Of a stretch of 33,312 nucleotides of DNA, positions 1 to 7,585 are shown piece after piece. Source of the DNA: an uncultured Candidatus Altimarinota bacterium (GTDB lineage: Bacteria; Patescibacteriota; Gracilibacteria; CAIRYL01); contig CAMZKZ010000042.1 of assembly GCA_947311645.1 (NCBI GenBank), positions 1 to 33,312 on the forward strand, in the 5' to 3' direction. Position 1 is the stretch's first letter. Each line of letters opens with the position of its first letter. Under the pieces are notes generated by a model. It was given only the letters and a program-made list of their open reading frames with translations, did no database searches and had not been told where the DNA came from. Position numbers and translations under genes: made by a program.

Positions 1-660
1 TACATAATAATTATAGATGAAATAAATCGTGGAAATATTTCTAAAATTTTTGGAGAACTCATAACACTTATTGAAGATTCGAAACGAATGGGAAACGATG
101 AAGCACTAGAAATTACTCTTCCAAATTCATCAGGTGAAAAATTTTCTGTTCCAAATAATTTATATATTTTAGGAACAATGAATACTGCAGATAAAAGTAT
201 AGCACTACTTGATACAGCACTTCGTCGTCGATTTGAATTTGAAGAAATAATGCCAAAACCAGATTTATTATCAGAAGATGTAGAAGGGGTAAATCTTCAG
301 GAGTTACTCATTTCAATAAATAAGAGAATAGAATATTTTTACGATAGAGATCATTCTATTGGACATGCATATTTAATAGATGTTAAAAATTTAAAAGATT
401 TGAAAATAATATTTTCAACAAAAATAATTCCGTTATTACAAGAATATTTTTATGATGATTGGGAAAAGATAAATATAATTTTAGGAAATAATGGATTTAT
501 TATAGAAAAACCGAAATTTACAACAGCTGATATTTTTAATATAACATTACCAGATGAATTTTTGCTTGAAGAAGATAAAAAGTTTTTTACAGTAAGTGCT
601 GTTGAGGCATGGAATGCTGAAAGTTTTATAAAAATTTATAAAAAAAATAGTGAAAAATAA
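1..660 (+). CDS. mcrB: McrB-type AAA+ GTPase, C-terminal part (5' end outside window)
   Basis: This is the C-terminal 219 residues of McrB, the motor subunit of the McrBC modification-dependent restriction enzyme. McrB binds methylated DNA, hydrolyses GTP and recruits the nuclease McrC. The frame is open from base 1, so the N-terminal DNA-recognition domain and Walker A lie upstream of the window. Visible are a Walker B (IIIIDEINRGNISKIFGEL, fragment residues 3-21), the McrB sensor motif with NTAD (GTMNTADKSIALLDTALRRR) and the arginine-rich LRRRFEF segment that follows it. These motifs are diagnostic of the McrB branch of AAA+ proteins. The 3' end overlaps mcrC by 11 bases, implying translational coupling. 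The codon use is AT-rich like its neighbours. The family call is firm. Which modification is recognised cannot be told without the N-terminus. Confidence 0.93.
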   Translation, partial: YIIIIDEINRGNISKIFGELITLIEDSKRMGNDEALEITLPNSSGEKFSVPNNLYILGTMNTADKSIALLDTALRRRFEFEEIMPKPDLLSEDVEGVNLQELLISINKRIEYFYDRDHSIGHAYLIDVKNLKDLKIIFSTKIIPLLQEYFYDDWEKINIILGNNGFIIEKPKFTTADIFNITLPDEFLLEEDKKFFTVSAVEAWNAESFIKIYKKNSEK

Positions 661-1897
661 CTCTATTCAAATTGTCGAATATGGATTTTTACATTGTAAT
701 GATTTGTATCAAGAGGAAACTTCAAAATCAGTGTATGTTAAAGAAAAATTTTTTAATGAATTGAAGCAATTTGTTTTAGAAAATAAGTCGGAAGGTTCTG
801 AATTTTTAAAAATTTCACATAAAAAAAACTATGGTGAAATTTTACACGCTCAACAGTTTGTTGGAGTATTGCAAGCGAAAGATGGAACAACTTTAGAAAT
901 TTTGCCAAAAATTACAGATATTTCAGAAAATGTAGAATATAATAAGAATTTGTTTTTAAAAATGCTAATACATTTAAAAAACTCTACATTTAAAAATTTA
1001 AATTTTGCACATTTAAAATCACAAAAAAATTTTCCATTACTAGAAATTTTTATTACATTGTTTTGTGATGAAATCTCAAATCTTATAAAAAAAGGGATAA
1101 AATCTGCATATAATACAAGGAAAGAGAATAGCTTTTTCTTGAAAGGACAATTACTGTTTAAGCAACAGATTACGAAGAATTTTATTCATAAAGAAAAATT
1201 TTTTATAGAATATGATGAATTTTCACTCGATATACCAGAAAATCAACTATTAAAGTCGGCAATAAATCTGTTGATAAAACAATCAAAATCACAAAAAAAT
1301 ATCTCAAAATTACAAGAATATCTTTTTGTATTTGAAGGTATTACGGAGTCGAAAAATATTGATGTAGATTTCAAAAAAATCAAATCGGCAAGGGGGATGA
1401 AACACTATATTAAACCATTACAATTGGCCGAAATGTTTTTACAGCACAAGTATATTTGTCCCGTAGTTGGTTCTACATTAGCATTTAGCTTACTTTTTGA
1501 TATGAATAAAGTTTTTGAAAATTATGTAGCACATTGCTTAAAAAAATCAGGAAAATATCAGAAGGTAAAAACACAAGTTTCACAAGAATATCTTGTTGCA
1601 TTCCCCAATAATAAATTTACATTACAACCAGATATTCTTCTTATAAATTTTGATAATTCAAAAATTATAGCAGATACGAAATGGAAAAAAATATCAGAAA
1701 TAAAAAATATTTCACAAAGTGATATGTATCAAATGTTTGCATATGTCAAAAAATATAAAGTAGGTAAAATACAGCTTATTTATCCAAAGCATTCAGATTT
1801 AATAGAGAAATTTTGCACAATGTATTTTGATAAAGAGAAAAAACTGAGTGTAGAAATATTATTTTTTGATATAGAAAAAGATGAACTATGCTCATAA
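650..1897 (+). CDS. mcrC: McrC-type nuclease subunit of McrBC restriction system
   Basis: This 415-residue protein matches McrC, the endonuclease partner of McrB. McrC cuts DNA once McrB has translocated between two modified sites. The N-terminal half has the McrC pattern (FVGVLQAKDGTTLEILPKI, residues about 67-85). The C-terminal half holds a PD-(D/E)xK nuclease core: Pro327-Asp328 in LQPDILLI and Asp342-x-Lys344 in IIADTKWKK. The start is a GTG at 650 inside the end of mcrB; no ATG lies nearby in frame. The overlap indicates a two-gene operon. Length is normal for the family and the gene appears intact. Its only visible role is defence against modified foreign DNA. Confidence 0.92.
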   Translation: MKNNSIQIVEYGFLHCNDLYQEETSKSVYVKEKFFNELKQFVLENKSEGSEFLKISHKKNYGEILHAQQFVGVLQAKDGTTLEILPKITDISENVEYNKNLFLKMLIHLKNSTFKNLNFAHLKSQKNFPLLEIFITLFCDEISNLIKKGIKSAYNTRKENSFFLKGQLLFKQQITKNFIHKEKFFIEYDEFSLDIPENQLLKSAINLLIKQSKSQKNISKLQEYLFVFEGITESKNIDVDFKKIKSARGMKHYIKPLQLAEMFLQHKYICPVVGSTLAFSLLFDMNKVFENYVAHCLKKSGKYQKVKTQVSQEYLVAFPNNKFTLQPDILLINFDNSKIIADTKWKKISEIKNISQSDMYQMFAYVKKYKVGKIQLIYPKHSDLIEKFCTMYFDKEKKLSVEILFFDIEKDELCS

Positions 1898-1907
1898 TAT
1901 AAATTCC

Positions 1908-2816
1908 ATGAAAGCGATTCAAATAATGTCAATTATAAATATTACACCAAATAGTTTTTCTGACGATGGTGTGTACATGAATGAAAAAAAAGTATTGGAA
2001 GATATTTCCAATAATATTGCGTCTGGTGCGGATATAATTGATATTGGGGCAGAAAGTACAGCTCCACATAATTCTGCAATTTCTGAAGAAGAAGAGTGGA
2101 GTAGACTCGAAACACTTCTTCCGAAAATATTTTCATATATTTCTCAGTATAATACACAGGTAGAAAAAAATAATAAAAACAATAAAACAAACAAGTGTAT
2201 TAAAATTTCACTTGATTCGTATAAAGTAGAAATATGGAAAAAATTTCTTTGCAGTGCAGAAGACAATAATTTTGATATAAATGCTATTATTATAAATGAT
2301 GTTTCTGGCTTGCATAGTACTCTTGATTGTAAAAATATCTGTGAAAAAAAAATACATACTATTAAGTATTATGCAGAACGATATGAGGGCTTTCAAGTGT
2401 GTGTAATGTTTGATAAACATAAAACTTCTGAAGTCTTAACACCAGAAAATATTAGCAAAGAAATCATTCTATATTTTACAAAAATTATTCATATATTTTC
2501 TGAAAATAATATCAATAAAAAACACCTTATTATAGATACAGGAATGGGTGGGTTTTTATCAAAAAATGCAGAAGTTTCTTTTTCTGTACTTAGAAATTTA
2601 CACGATGTGCGGCGTTTCGCAGATGAAAATAATATTGCAGATATTCTCGTTGGGACATCGCGAAAAACATTTCTTGCTCCAGAAAAATTACCAAAAGATA
2701 GAGTGAAAGAGTCTGTTTCATCAAGTATTCAATGTGTAAAAAATGGTGCGAATATTATTCGAATTCATGATACAAAAGAGGTAGTGCTTGGTATGAAAAA
2801 AGAGTGTATAGTGTAG
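1908..2816 (+). CDS. folP: Dihydropteroate synthase-like protein
   Basis: A pterin-binding-family protein, most likely dihydropteroate synthase, which joins p-aminobenzoate to 6-hydroxymethyl-dihydropterin diphosphate. The family signatures appear in order: SIINITPNSFSDDG near the N-terminus, GADIIDIGAESTAP, INDVSG, a LIIDTGMGGF version of the IDPGxGF loop, VGTSRKTFLA with the substrate-binding SRK, and the terminal RIHD. An Asn/Lys-rich low-complexity insert (about residues 87-97) lengthens the protein to about 302 residues. An in-frame ATG at 1881 would overlap mcrC by 17 bases. The ATG at 1908 leaves a 10-base gap and fits the family start better; 1926 is also possible. No other folate gene is in view, so its pathway context is unknown. 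The DTG in place of DPG is slightly unusual. Confidence 0.85.
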   Translation: MKAIQIMSIINITPNSFSDDGVYMNEKKVLEDISNNIASGADIIDIGAESTAPHNSAISEEEEWSRLETLLPKIFSYISQYNTQVEKNNKNNKTNKCIKISLDSYKVEIWKKFLCSAEDNNFDINAIIINDVSGLHSTLDCKNICEKKIHTIKYYAERYEGFQVCVMFDKHKTSEVLTPENISKEIILYFTKIIHIFSENNINKKHLIIDTGMGGFLSKNAEVSFSVLRNLHDVRRFADENNIADILVGTSRKTFLAPEKLPKDRVKESVSSSIQCVKNGANIIRIHDTKEVVLGMKKECIV

Positions 2817-2829
2817 TATAACTAATAAT

Positions 2830-3654
2830 ATGAAAATAATTTCTTGGAATGTAAATGGGATTCGTGCAGTTCATAAAAAAAAAGAATTGGAAGGGTGTTT
2901 ACAAAAGTATCAGCCAGATATTTTTTGTATGCAAGAAACAAAATGCAAGGAAAATCAAATTACCAATATTATTGAGGAATTTTCAGAATTTATTCAATTT
3001 TATACAGAAGCAGAAAAAGCTGGGTATTCAGGAACTTCTATTTGGGTATCGAAAAGTTTTTTAGAAGCTAATGCAATAGAGAAAGACGATATAACATTTG
3101 TGTCTGGTATGTCTCCGTTTTATGAAGATAACGAAGGGCGAATATCACGGATAGATTTTATAAGCAATAAAAAAGAGTATTCTGTGCTTACCGTCTACTT
3201 TCCAAATGGTGGGAAAAGTGAGGAAGCATGGAATCAAAAACTTGTATTTTATAGAAAGTTTTTAGAATATGTGCAGTATTTAGAAGCAAGCAAAAGCGAA
3301 GGAGGGTGTGAAAAAACTGTTATTTTTTCGGGAGATGTAAATGTGTGTCATGAGGAAATAGATATTGCGCGTCCAAAGCAAAATGATGGGAAAATAGGGT
3401 TTCATCCTTTGGAACGACAAGAGATTACAAAATGGGTAGACGCAGGGTTTAAAGATGTATGGAGAGAAAAAAATGCAACACAGGTAGGGCAATATTCATG
3501 GTGGAGTTATAGAGGTGGAGCAAGAGCACGAAATGTTGGATGGAGGATTGATTATTTTTTTGTTCCGCAATATTTATTGGAATCGGTGTGCACTATAGAA
3601 TATCTTAATGAGCAAGTCGGTTCTGATCATTGTCCTATTTTATTAGAAATATAA
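2830..3654 (+). CDS. xth: Exodeoxyribonuclease III / AP endonuclease
   Basis: A 274-residue member of the exonuclease III (ExoA/XthA) family of metal-dependent AP endonucleases, which incise abasic sites in base-excision repair. All hallmark motifs are present in order: ISWNVNGIRA at residues 4-13, MQETKC with the metal-binding Glu, GYSGTSIW, YFPNGG, the catalytic GDVNVCHEEIDIARPK, WWSYRGGARARNVGWRIDY, and GSDHCPILLEI at the C-terminus with the catalytic His. The length equals that of typical family members. The gene lies 13 bases after folP and may be co-transcribed. No recognisable Shine-Dalgarno sequence precedes the ATG. The call is firm; the exact biochemical preference (exonuclease versus AP endonuclease) cannot be read from sequence. 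Confidence 0.96.
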   Translation: MKIISWNVNGIRAVHKKKELEGCLQKYQPDIFCMQETKCKENQITNIIEEFSEFIQFYTEAEKAGYSGTSIWVSKSFLEANAIEKDDITFVSGMSPFYEDNEGRISRIDFISNKKEYSVLTVYFPNGGKSEEAWNQKLVFYRKFLEYVQYLEASKSEGGCEKTVIFSGDVNVCHEEIDIARPKQNDGKIGFHPLERQEITKWVDAGFKDVWREKNATQVGQYSWWSYRGGARARNVGWRIDYFFVPQYLLESVCTIEYLNEQVGSDHCPILLEI

Positions 3655-3726
3655 ATTATTTTTTGCTAGAGTGTGTGTAAAAGAGAAAAATTTAAATTTT
3701 GAAATAGTAAATATATATTGAAGCAT

Positions 3727-5829
3727 ATGTCTGAAGAATTAAAAAATAGTGTAAAAGAAAAAGTTCAAAATAACGCTGAGAGTACAACTGAGAGTGAAAA
3801 TCACGATAAAAGAGGGGAGAAAGGGGAAGATGTGTCTAAAAATGCTGTTGTTTTAACAGAGGAAGAAAAAAAAAGATTGAAAGAAGAGGCAAAAGAAATT
3901 TTAGAAAAAAGTTCATCTGGATGTGTCTTGGAAGAGAAGCTGAAATTGAATGATAAAAATAAGAATATATATTCAAAAATAAAAAGTTTTTTTACCTTTG
4001 AACAATTTGAGTTTTTAGAGCAATCAGATAAAAAGAAAGAAGAAATTGCATTGCTTATTAAAGCGCAAAACAATCCAGATAAATTGTATTGGATGGAAAT
4101 TTTACTTTCTACTCTTATTGCAACCTTTGGTCTTTTGCAAAATTCTGTTGCGGTAATTATTGGGGCAATGCTTATTGCTCCGCTTATTCGACCGATGCAA
4201 GGAATGAGTTTTGCTATGGCAAGAGGACAGTCGCGTTTTTTTTGGAAAACAACTTCATTACTTTTTAAAAGTGTAGTTATTTCTATTATCGTATCATTTT
4301 TGTTTGCATTGTTGATTCCGCTAAAAATAGAGCAACCGGAAATATTAGCACGAACATCTCCAAATATTCTTGATTTATTTATTGCAATTTTCTCAGCAAT
4401 TATTGCGCTTCTTTCTCTTGGGTATGAACGGCTTTCTGCGAGTGTTGCTGGGGTTGCAATGGCAGCGAGTTTGATGCCACCTTTGGCGGTTGTGGGAATA
4501 GAGCTTTCTTTGGGAAATCCTATGGCAGCATGGGGAAGTTTTCTTTTATTTTTTGTCAATTTTCTCGCTATTTTATTAGTAGGGGTTGTGGTTTTGTTGG
4601 CATATGGTTTTACTCCAACACAAGAATTAAAAAAACAGGTTTCTGTACGAAAGATTTTAACATTATTAGTAATTATTTTGTTTACTTCAATTCCGTTGTA
4701 TTCTTCGCTTTCTACTATTTCTGATAAAATTGAAGTAGAAAGAGCATCAAAAGAATTACTCGAACAACTTATTCCAGAGAAAATTCAAGATGCAAAATTG
4801 AAAGGATTGAAAGTTTTAGAAGTTACAGAAGAATCAATTAAGATGGTTGGGGAATTGCAGGTTCCAGAAAATATTAAAATTTTTAATTCAACGAAAATAG
4901 CAATTATTTCAGATCTTGAATCGCATTTTAATAAAGAAGTTATTATTGATTTTGAAACAATTCGTACTGCAAATTTTAGTTCTCCAGATGTATTACATAA
5001 GCTAAAAAAAGAAATTATTGATGTGTTTACAGTATATCTTTCTGAAGTAGCACCAAATTTTACGCTCTTGCAGGTATCAGCAGAAGAAGTGGATGAAAGT
5101 GTATGGAAAATTATCGCAGTGGTAAGTGTGCCAGATGGGGAGTTTTTAACAGATGAAATACAGAAATTATTTGAACAAAAATTTGTAGAACAGTTTGATA
5201 AAAGCATAACATTTAAATGGGTTACGGTTGCGGGAAGTCCACGAAAAGAAAACACAAAACCGCTTACGACTGTGCAAATTGTGCAAGCTGATATTATGAA
5301 GCAAATTCAAGAATTTCTTTCTCGACCAGATATGAAAGGAATAAAACTTGAAAATATTGTAATAGATATTGATGTGGCTGGGGAAGATGCACGCCTTGAA
5401 AATATATATGTATCGGCACGAGTATTGTATGAGGTAGAAATGAAGGATGAATCTCCTCGGGAAAATGATGATATTAGAGATGTTTTATCGGAGTTATGGA
5501 GGGTGTCTTCTGATGTTTCAACGCAAGAAATAAAGAAGGTAAACGATGGAAAGGTGGGTTCTGATGAAAGCAGTATTCGAGAATATTTTACGGAAGATTT
5601 TGTACAAATGATGCAGTCTTTACCGTATGAGAATATCCATCTGAATCTTGAATATATTCCGTATTCGGTGCAGGTTATAGATGTATCGCAAGTAGATAAA
5701 GAAGCAGATAAAGATAAAGATAAAGAGGTGATAACTTTAAAAGAACAAGAACAAGCGGATGAGGTAGTGAATGATAAGCAGAAAGGGAGTTTGTCGTTAG
5801 GGGGTATTACTGATAGTGTAGAGCAATAG
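3727..5829 (+). CDS. DUF389 family integral membrane protein with long C-terminal soluble domain
   Basis: A 700-residue membrane protein of the DUF389 family (TIGR00341-like), whose biochemical role is unknown. Residues 1-115 are charged, Glu/Lys-rich and probably cytoplasmic. From about residue 120 to 330 come some six hydrophobic helices with the family core AVIIGAMLIAPLIRPMQGMS, MARGQ and MAASLMPPLAVVGI. The last 370 residues are soluble, acidic and mixed alpha/beta. They end in a low-complexity stretch containing three in-frame copies of GATAAA (5707-5724, Asp-Lys repeats). A TTG at 3718 would add three residues, but the ATG at 3727 is the more natural start. The family membership is clear from the central region; I recognise no domain in the C-terminal half. 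Confidence 0.82.
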   Translation: MSEELKNSVKEKVQNNAESTTESENHDKRGEKGEDVSKNAVVLTEEEKKRLKEEAKEILEKSSSGCVLEEKLKLNDKNKNIYSKIKSFFTFEQFEFLEQSDKKKEEIALLIKAQNNPDKLYWMEILLSTLIATFGLLQNSVAVIIGAMLIAPLIRPMQGMSFAMARGQSRFFWKTTSLLFKSVVISIIVSFLFALLIPLKIEQPEILARTSPNILDLFIAIFSAIIALLSLGYERLSASVAGVAMAASLMPPLAVVGIELSLGNPMAAWGSFLLFFVNFLAILLVGVVVLLAYGFTPTQELKKQVSVRKILTLLVIILFTSIPLYSSLSTISDKIEVERASKELLEQLIPEKIQDAKLKGLKVLEVTEESIKMVGELQVPENIKIFNSTKIAIISDLESHFNKEVIIDFETIRTANFSSPDVLHKLKKEIIDVFTVYLSEVAPNFTLLQVSAEEVDESVWKIIAVVSVPDGEFLTDEIQKLFEQKFVEQFDKSITFKWVTVAGSPRKENTKPLTTVQIVQADIMKQIQEFLSRPDMKGIKLENIVIDIDVAGEDARLENIYVSARVLYEVEMKDESPRENDDIRDVLSELWRVSSDVSTQEIKKVNDGKVGSDESSIREYFTEDFVQMMQSLPYENIHLNLEYIPYSVQVIDVSQVDKEADKDKDKEVITLKEQEQADEVVNDKQKGSLSLGGITDSVEQ

Positions 5830-5857
5830 AAGAAATAATATTATATAAAAAAATACA

Positions 5858-6991
5858 ATGTTTTCAAAATATTTAGAAGAAACGGGGCAGAAAAAATTTA
5901 GAATCACTCAGGTAAATCAAGCAATTTTTAGAGATTTAGTATCAAGTTTTTCTGAAATAACTACCTTGTCTGAACAGTTGCGAGAAGATTTAGAAAAAAA
6001 TCAAAAATTTTCTGTTTTAAAAAAAACAAAGCATGTAAAAAGTAAGGATACAGAAAAAATTCTTTTTCAAACAGAAGATGGGAAGTTTATAGAATCTGTT
6101 TTAATGCGACATAAGGGGCGAAAAACAGTGTGTATTTCATCGCAAATTGGGTGCCCTGCAGGGTGCGTGTTTTGTGCAACTGGAAAAATGGGGATTATTC
6201 GAAATTTGACTGATAGAGAAATTTATGAACAAGTATTGTATTGGAATAGGGTGTTAAAAGATGAATATATTGCAGAGTGTGAAGATCGTGGAGAAGATCC
6301 AAAATGGAATGGAAAAAATCCTCCACATGAAGCACGAGTTCGAAATATTGTTTTTATGGGAATGGGAGAGCCAATGTTTAATTATGAAAATGTTATTTCT
6401 GCAATTAAATTTTTAAACGACGATAAAAAATTTGGAATTGGGGTTCGGCATATTACTCTTTCGACAGTGGGGATTGTTCCAGGAATTGAAAAGTTATTAG
6501 AAGAAGGGTTGCTTATAAATCTTGCATTTTCATTGCATGCTGCAACAAATGAGTTACGAGATAAATTGGTTCCAATGAATAAAACATATAATTTAGATGT
6601 GTTGATGCCTGTTTTAGATAGATATACAAAAAAAACAGGACGACGAATTTTTTATGAATATGTTGTATTAAAGGGGAAAAATGATAGACCTCAAGATGCT
6701 CATGATTTAGGAAAATTGTTACAGCACAGAATGGCGCATTTAAATTTTATTCCTTATAATGTAAATCCTGAATGTGGAGATGATTTAATTACTCCAGATG
6801 AGCCAGAAATGCGTATTATGCAAAATATTCTATTGAATGAATATGATGTTCCTTCTACTATTAGAATGACGATGGGAGATGATGTGGATGCAGCATGTGG
6901 ACAATTGGCGAATAAAGAAGATAAACCAGAAAATAAGGATAAAATTGTAAGTATTGTAGAGGGGAATTTTGAGCCAACAGGGCAAGCATAA
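5858..6991 (+). CDS. rlmN: Dual-specificity 23S rRNA (A2503-C2)/tRNA methyltransferase RlmN
   Basis: A 377-residue radical-SAM methyltransferase that methylates C2 of adenosine 2503 in 23S rRNA, and in known members A37 of some tRNAs. The iron-sulphur cluster ligands are Cys99, Cys103 and Cys106 in GCPAGCVFCATGKMG. Cys92 (VCISSQIGC) and Cys347 (DAACGQL) match the two conserved cysteines that form and resolve the methyl-cysteine intermediate, so the enzyme should be active. The SAM motif GMGEPMFNYENV is intact. AACGQL separates RlmN/Cfr proteins from other radical-SAM enzymes, and the chromosomal housekeeping context favours RlmN over the resistance enzyme Cfr. It starts 28 bases after the DUF389 gene. 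Confidence 0.95.
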   Translation: MFSKYLEETGQKKFRITQVNQAIFRDLVSSFSEITTLSEQLREDLEKNQKFSVLKKTKHVKSKDTEKILFQTEDGKFIESVLMRHKGRKTVCISSQIGCPAGCVFCATGKMGIIRNLTDREIYEQVLYWNRVLKDEYIAECEDRGEDPKWNGKNPPHEARVRNIVFMGMGEPMFNYENVISAIKFLNDDKKFGIGVRHITLSTVGIVPGIEKLLEEGLLINLAFSLHAATNELRDKLVPMNKTYNLDVLMPVLDRYTKKTGRRIFYEYVVLKGKNDRPQDAHDLGKLLQHRMAHLNFIPYNVNPECGDDLITPDEPEMRIMQNILLNEYDVPSTIRMTMGDDVDAACGQLANKEDKPENKDKIVSIVEGNFEPTGQA

Positions 6992-7010
6992 AAAATATAC
7001 AAATATTATC

Positions 7011-7038
7011 TTGTCAGAAAAAATAATCTTTGTAATAC
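7011..7038 (+). promoter_or_regulatory. Probable promoter of tRNA-His
   Basis: A TTGTCA box at 7011-7016 and TAATAC at 7033-7038, separated by 16 bases, fit a housekeeping sigma-70-type promoter. Transcription would start near 7045, just at a short inverted repeat and about 25 bases before the tRNA. The match is reasonable but AT-rich sequence gives many chance hits. Confidence 0.45.
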
Positions 7039-7043
7039 TGTTT

Positions 7044-7065
7044 CATGCAAAAAATATTTTGCATG
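7044..7065 (+). repeat. Perfect 9-bp inverted repeat in the tRNA-His leader
   Basis: CATGCAAAA at 7044-7052 and its exact complement TTTTGCATG at 7057-7065 enclose a 4-base loop. The hairpin ends 4 bases before the mature 5' end of tRNA-His. It may be a processing signal in the precursor, an operator, or chance. Confidence 0.5.
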
Positions 7066-7069
7066 GTAT

Positions 7070-7147
7070 GGCGATTGTAGCTCAGTTGGTTAGAGCATCG
7101 GGTTGTGATTCCGAGGGTCGAGGGTTCGAACCCCTTCATTCGCCCCA
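7070..7147 (+). tRNA. tRNA-His (anticodon GTG)
   Basis: A full cloverleaf can be folded. The D arm is GCTC/GAGC. The anticodon stem is TCGGG/TCCGA around the loop TTGTGAT, giving anticodon GTG. The T arm is GAGGG/CCCTT around TTCGAAC. The 5' G at 7070 is the histidine-specific G-1, pairing with C73 at 7144. The acceptor stem has one T-T mismatch (position 5 with 68). CCA is encoded at 7145-7147. The gene stands alone between rlmN and the PhnA-domain gene, within the 266-base stretch 6992-7257 that otherwise holds only its promoter, leader hairpin and terminator. Confidence 0.95.
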
Positions 7148-7162
7148 GAATTTTTTTAAAAA

Positions 7163-7192
7163 AAACAAATAATGTATTTATTTGTTTTTTTT
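7163..7192 (+). terminator. Rho-independent terminator after tRNA-His
   Basis: A 10-bp A/T-rich stem (7163-7172 with 7178-7187) around a 5-base loop is followed by a T run to 7192. It lies 15 bases after the tRNA CCA end. The stem contains only one G-C pair, so it is weak, but the position and T tract fit. Confidence 0.6.
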
Positions 7193-7200
7193 TAATTATT

Positions 7201-7228
7201 TTGTTTTGTGTGTTTTGTATGATACTAT
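7201..7228 (+). promoter_or_regulatory. Possible promoter of the PhnA-domain gene
   Basis: TTGTTT at 7201-7206 and TACTAT at 7223-7228 are separated by 16 bases and lie about 30 bases before the ATG at 7258. Moderate match only. Confidence 0.35.
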
Positions 7229-7257
7229 TTGTTGTAAGTAATATTTTATAAAAATAT

Positions 7258-7563
7258 ATGGGGGAATATAATAATGGTGAAGATTGGGATAATATGGAAT
7301 GGGATGAGGAATTAGGAGATTTTGTATGTAAACAAAAGGAGGAAGAAATTGCTATTGTGACAAAAGATTCAAATGGTGTGGTATTGGAAACAGGTGATAC
7401 TGTTATTTTAACACGAGATTTAGATGTAAAAGGCGTGGCAATATCTATGAAAAGAGGGGATAAATTGAAAAAAATTCGAACAGGTGATGATCCAGAATTG
7501 ATTGAATGTAAAATTGGAAAAAAAGGGGTGTATATCAAAACATGTTTTGTAAAAAAGGTATAA
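7258..7563 (+). CDS. PhnA/YjdM-domain protein lacking the zinc ribbon
   Basis: A 101-residue protein whose last 65 residues match the PhnA (YjdM) C-terminal domain: TKDSNGVVLETGDTVILTRD, then LDVKGVAISMKRG, LIECKIGKKGVYIKTCFVKK. PhnA proteins normally carry an N-terminal zinc ribbon with four cysteines. Here the first 35 residues are acidic and Trp-rich (EDWDNMEWDEELGDFVCK) with a single cysteine, so the ribbon is missing or decayed. The name 'alkylphosphonate utilisation protein' is historical and the domain has no proven enzymatic role. It is followed after 22 bases by the nuclease-like gene, so the two could be co-transcribed. Confidence 0.75.
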   Translation: MGEYNNGEDWDNMEWDEELGDFVCKQKEEEIAIVTKDSNGVVLETGDTVILTRDLDVKGVAISMKRGDKLKKIRTGDDPELIECKIGKKGVYIKTCFVKKV

Positions 7564-7585
7564 ATTCTAAATTTTAAGGGGAAAA

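Noticed and set aside
3801..4559. A 252-codon minus-strand open frame opposite the DUF389 gene
   Set aside because: It lies wholly antisense to a conserved membrane protein. Its Ser/Ile/Phe-rich product looks like the complement of AT-rich coding sequence, with no recognisable motif.
5858..6991. RlmN gene as the resistance methyltransferase Cfr
   Set aside because: It is embedded among housekeeping genes with matching codon use and no mobile element. Nothing specific to Cfr can be seen.
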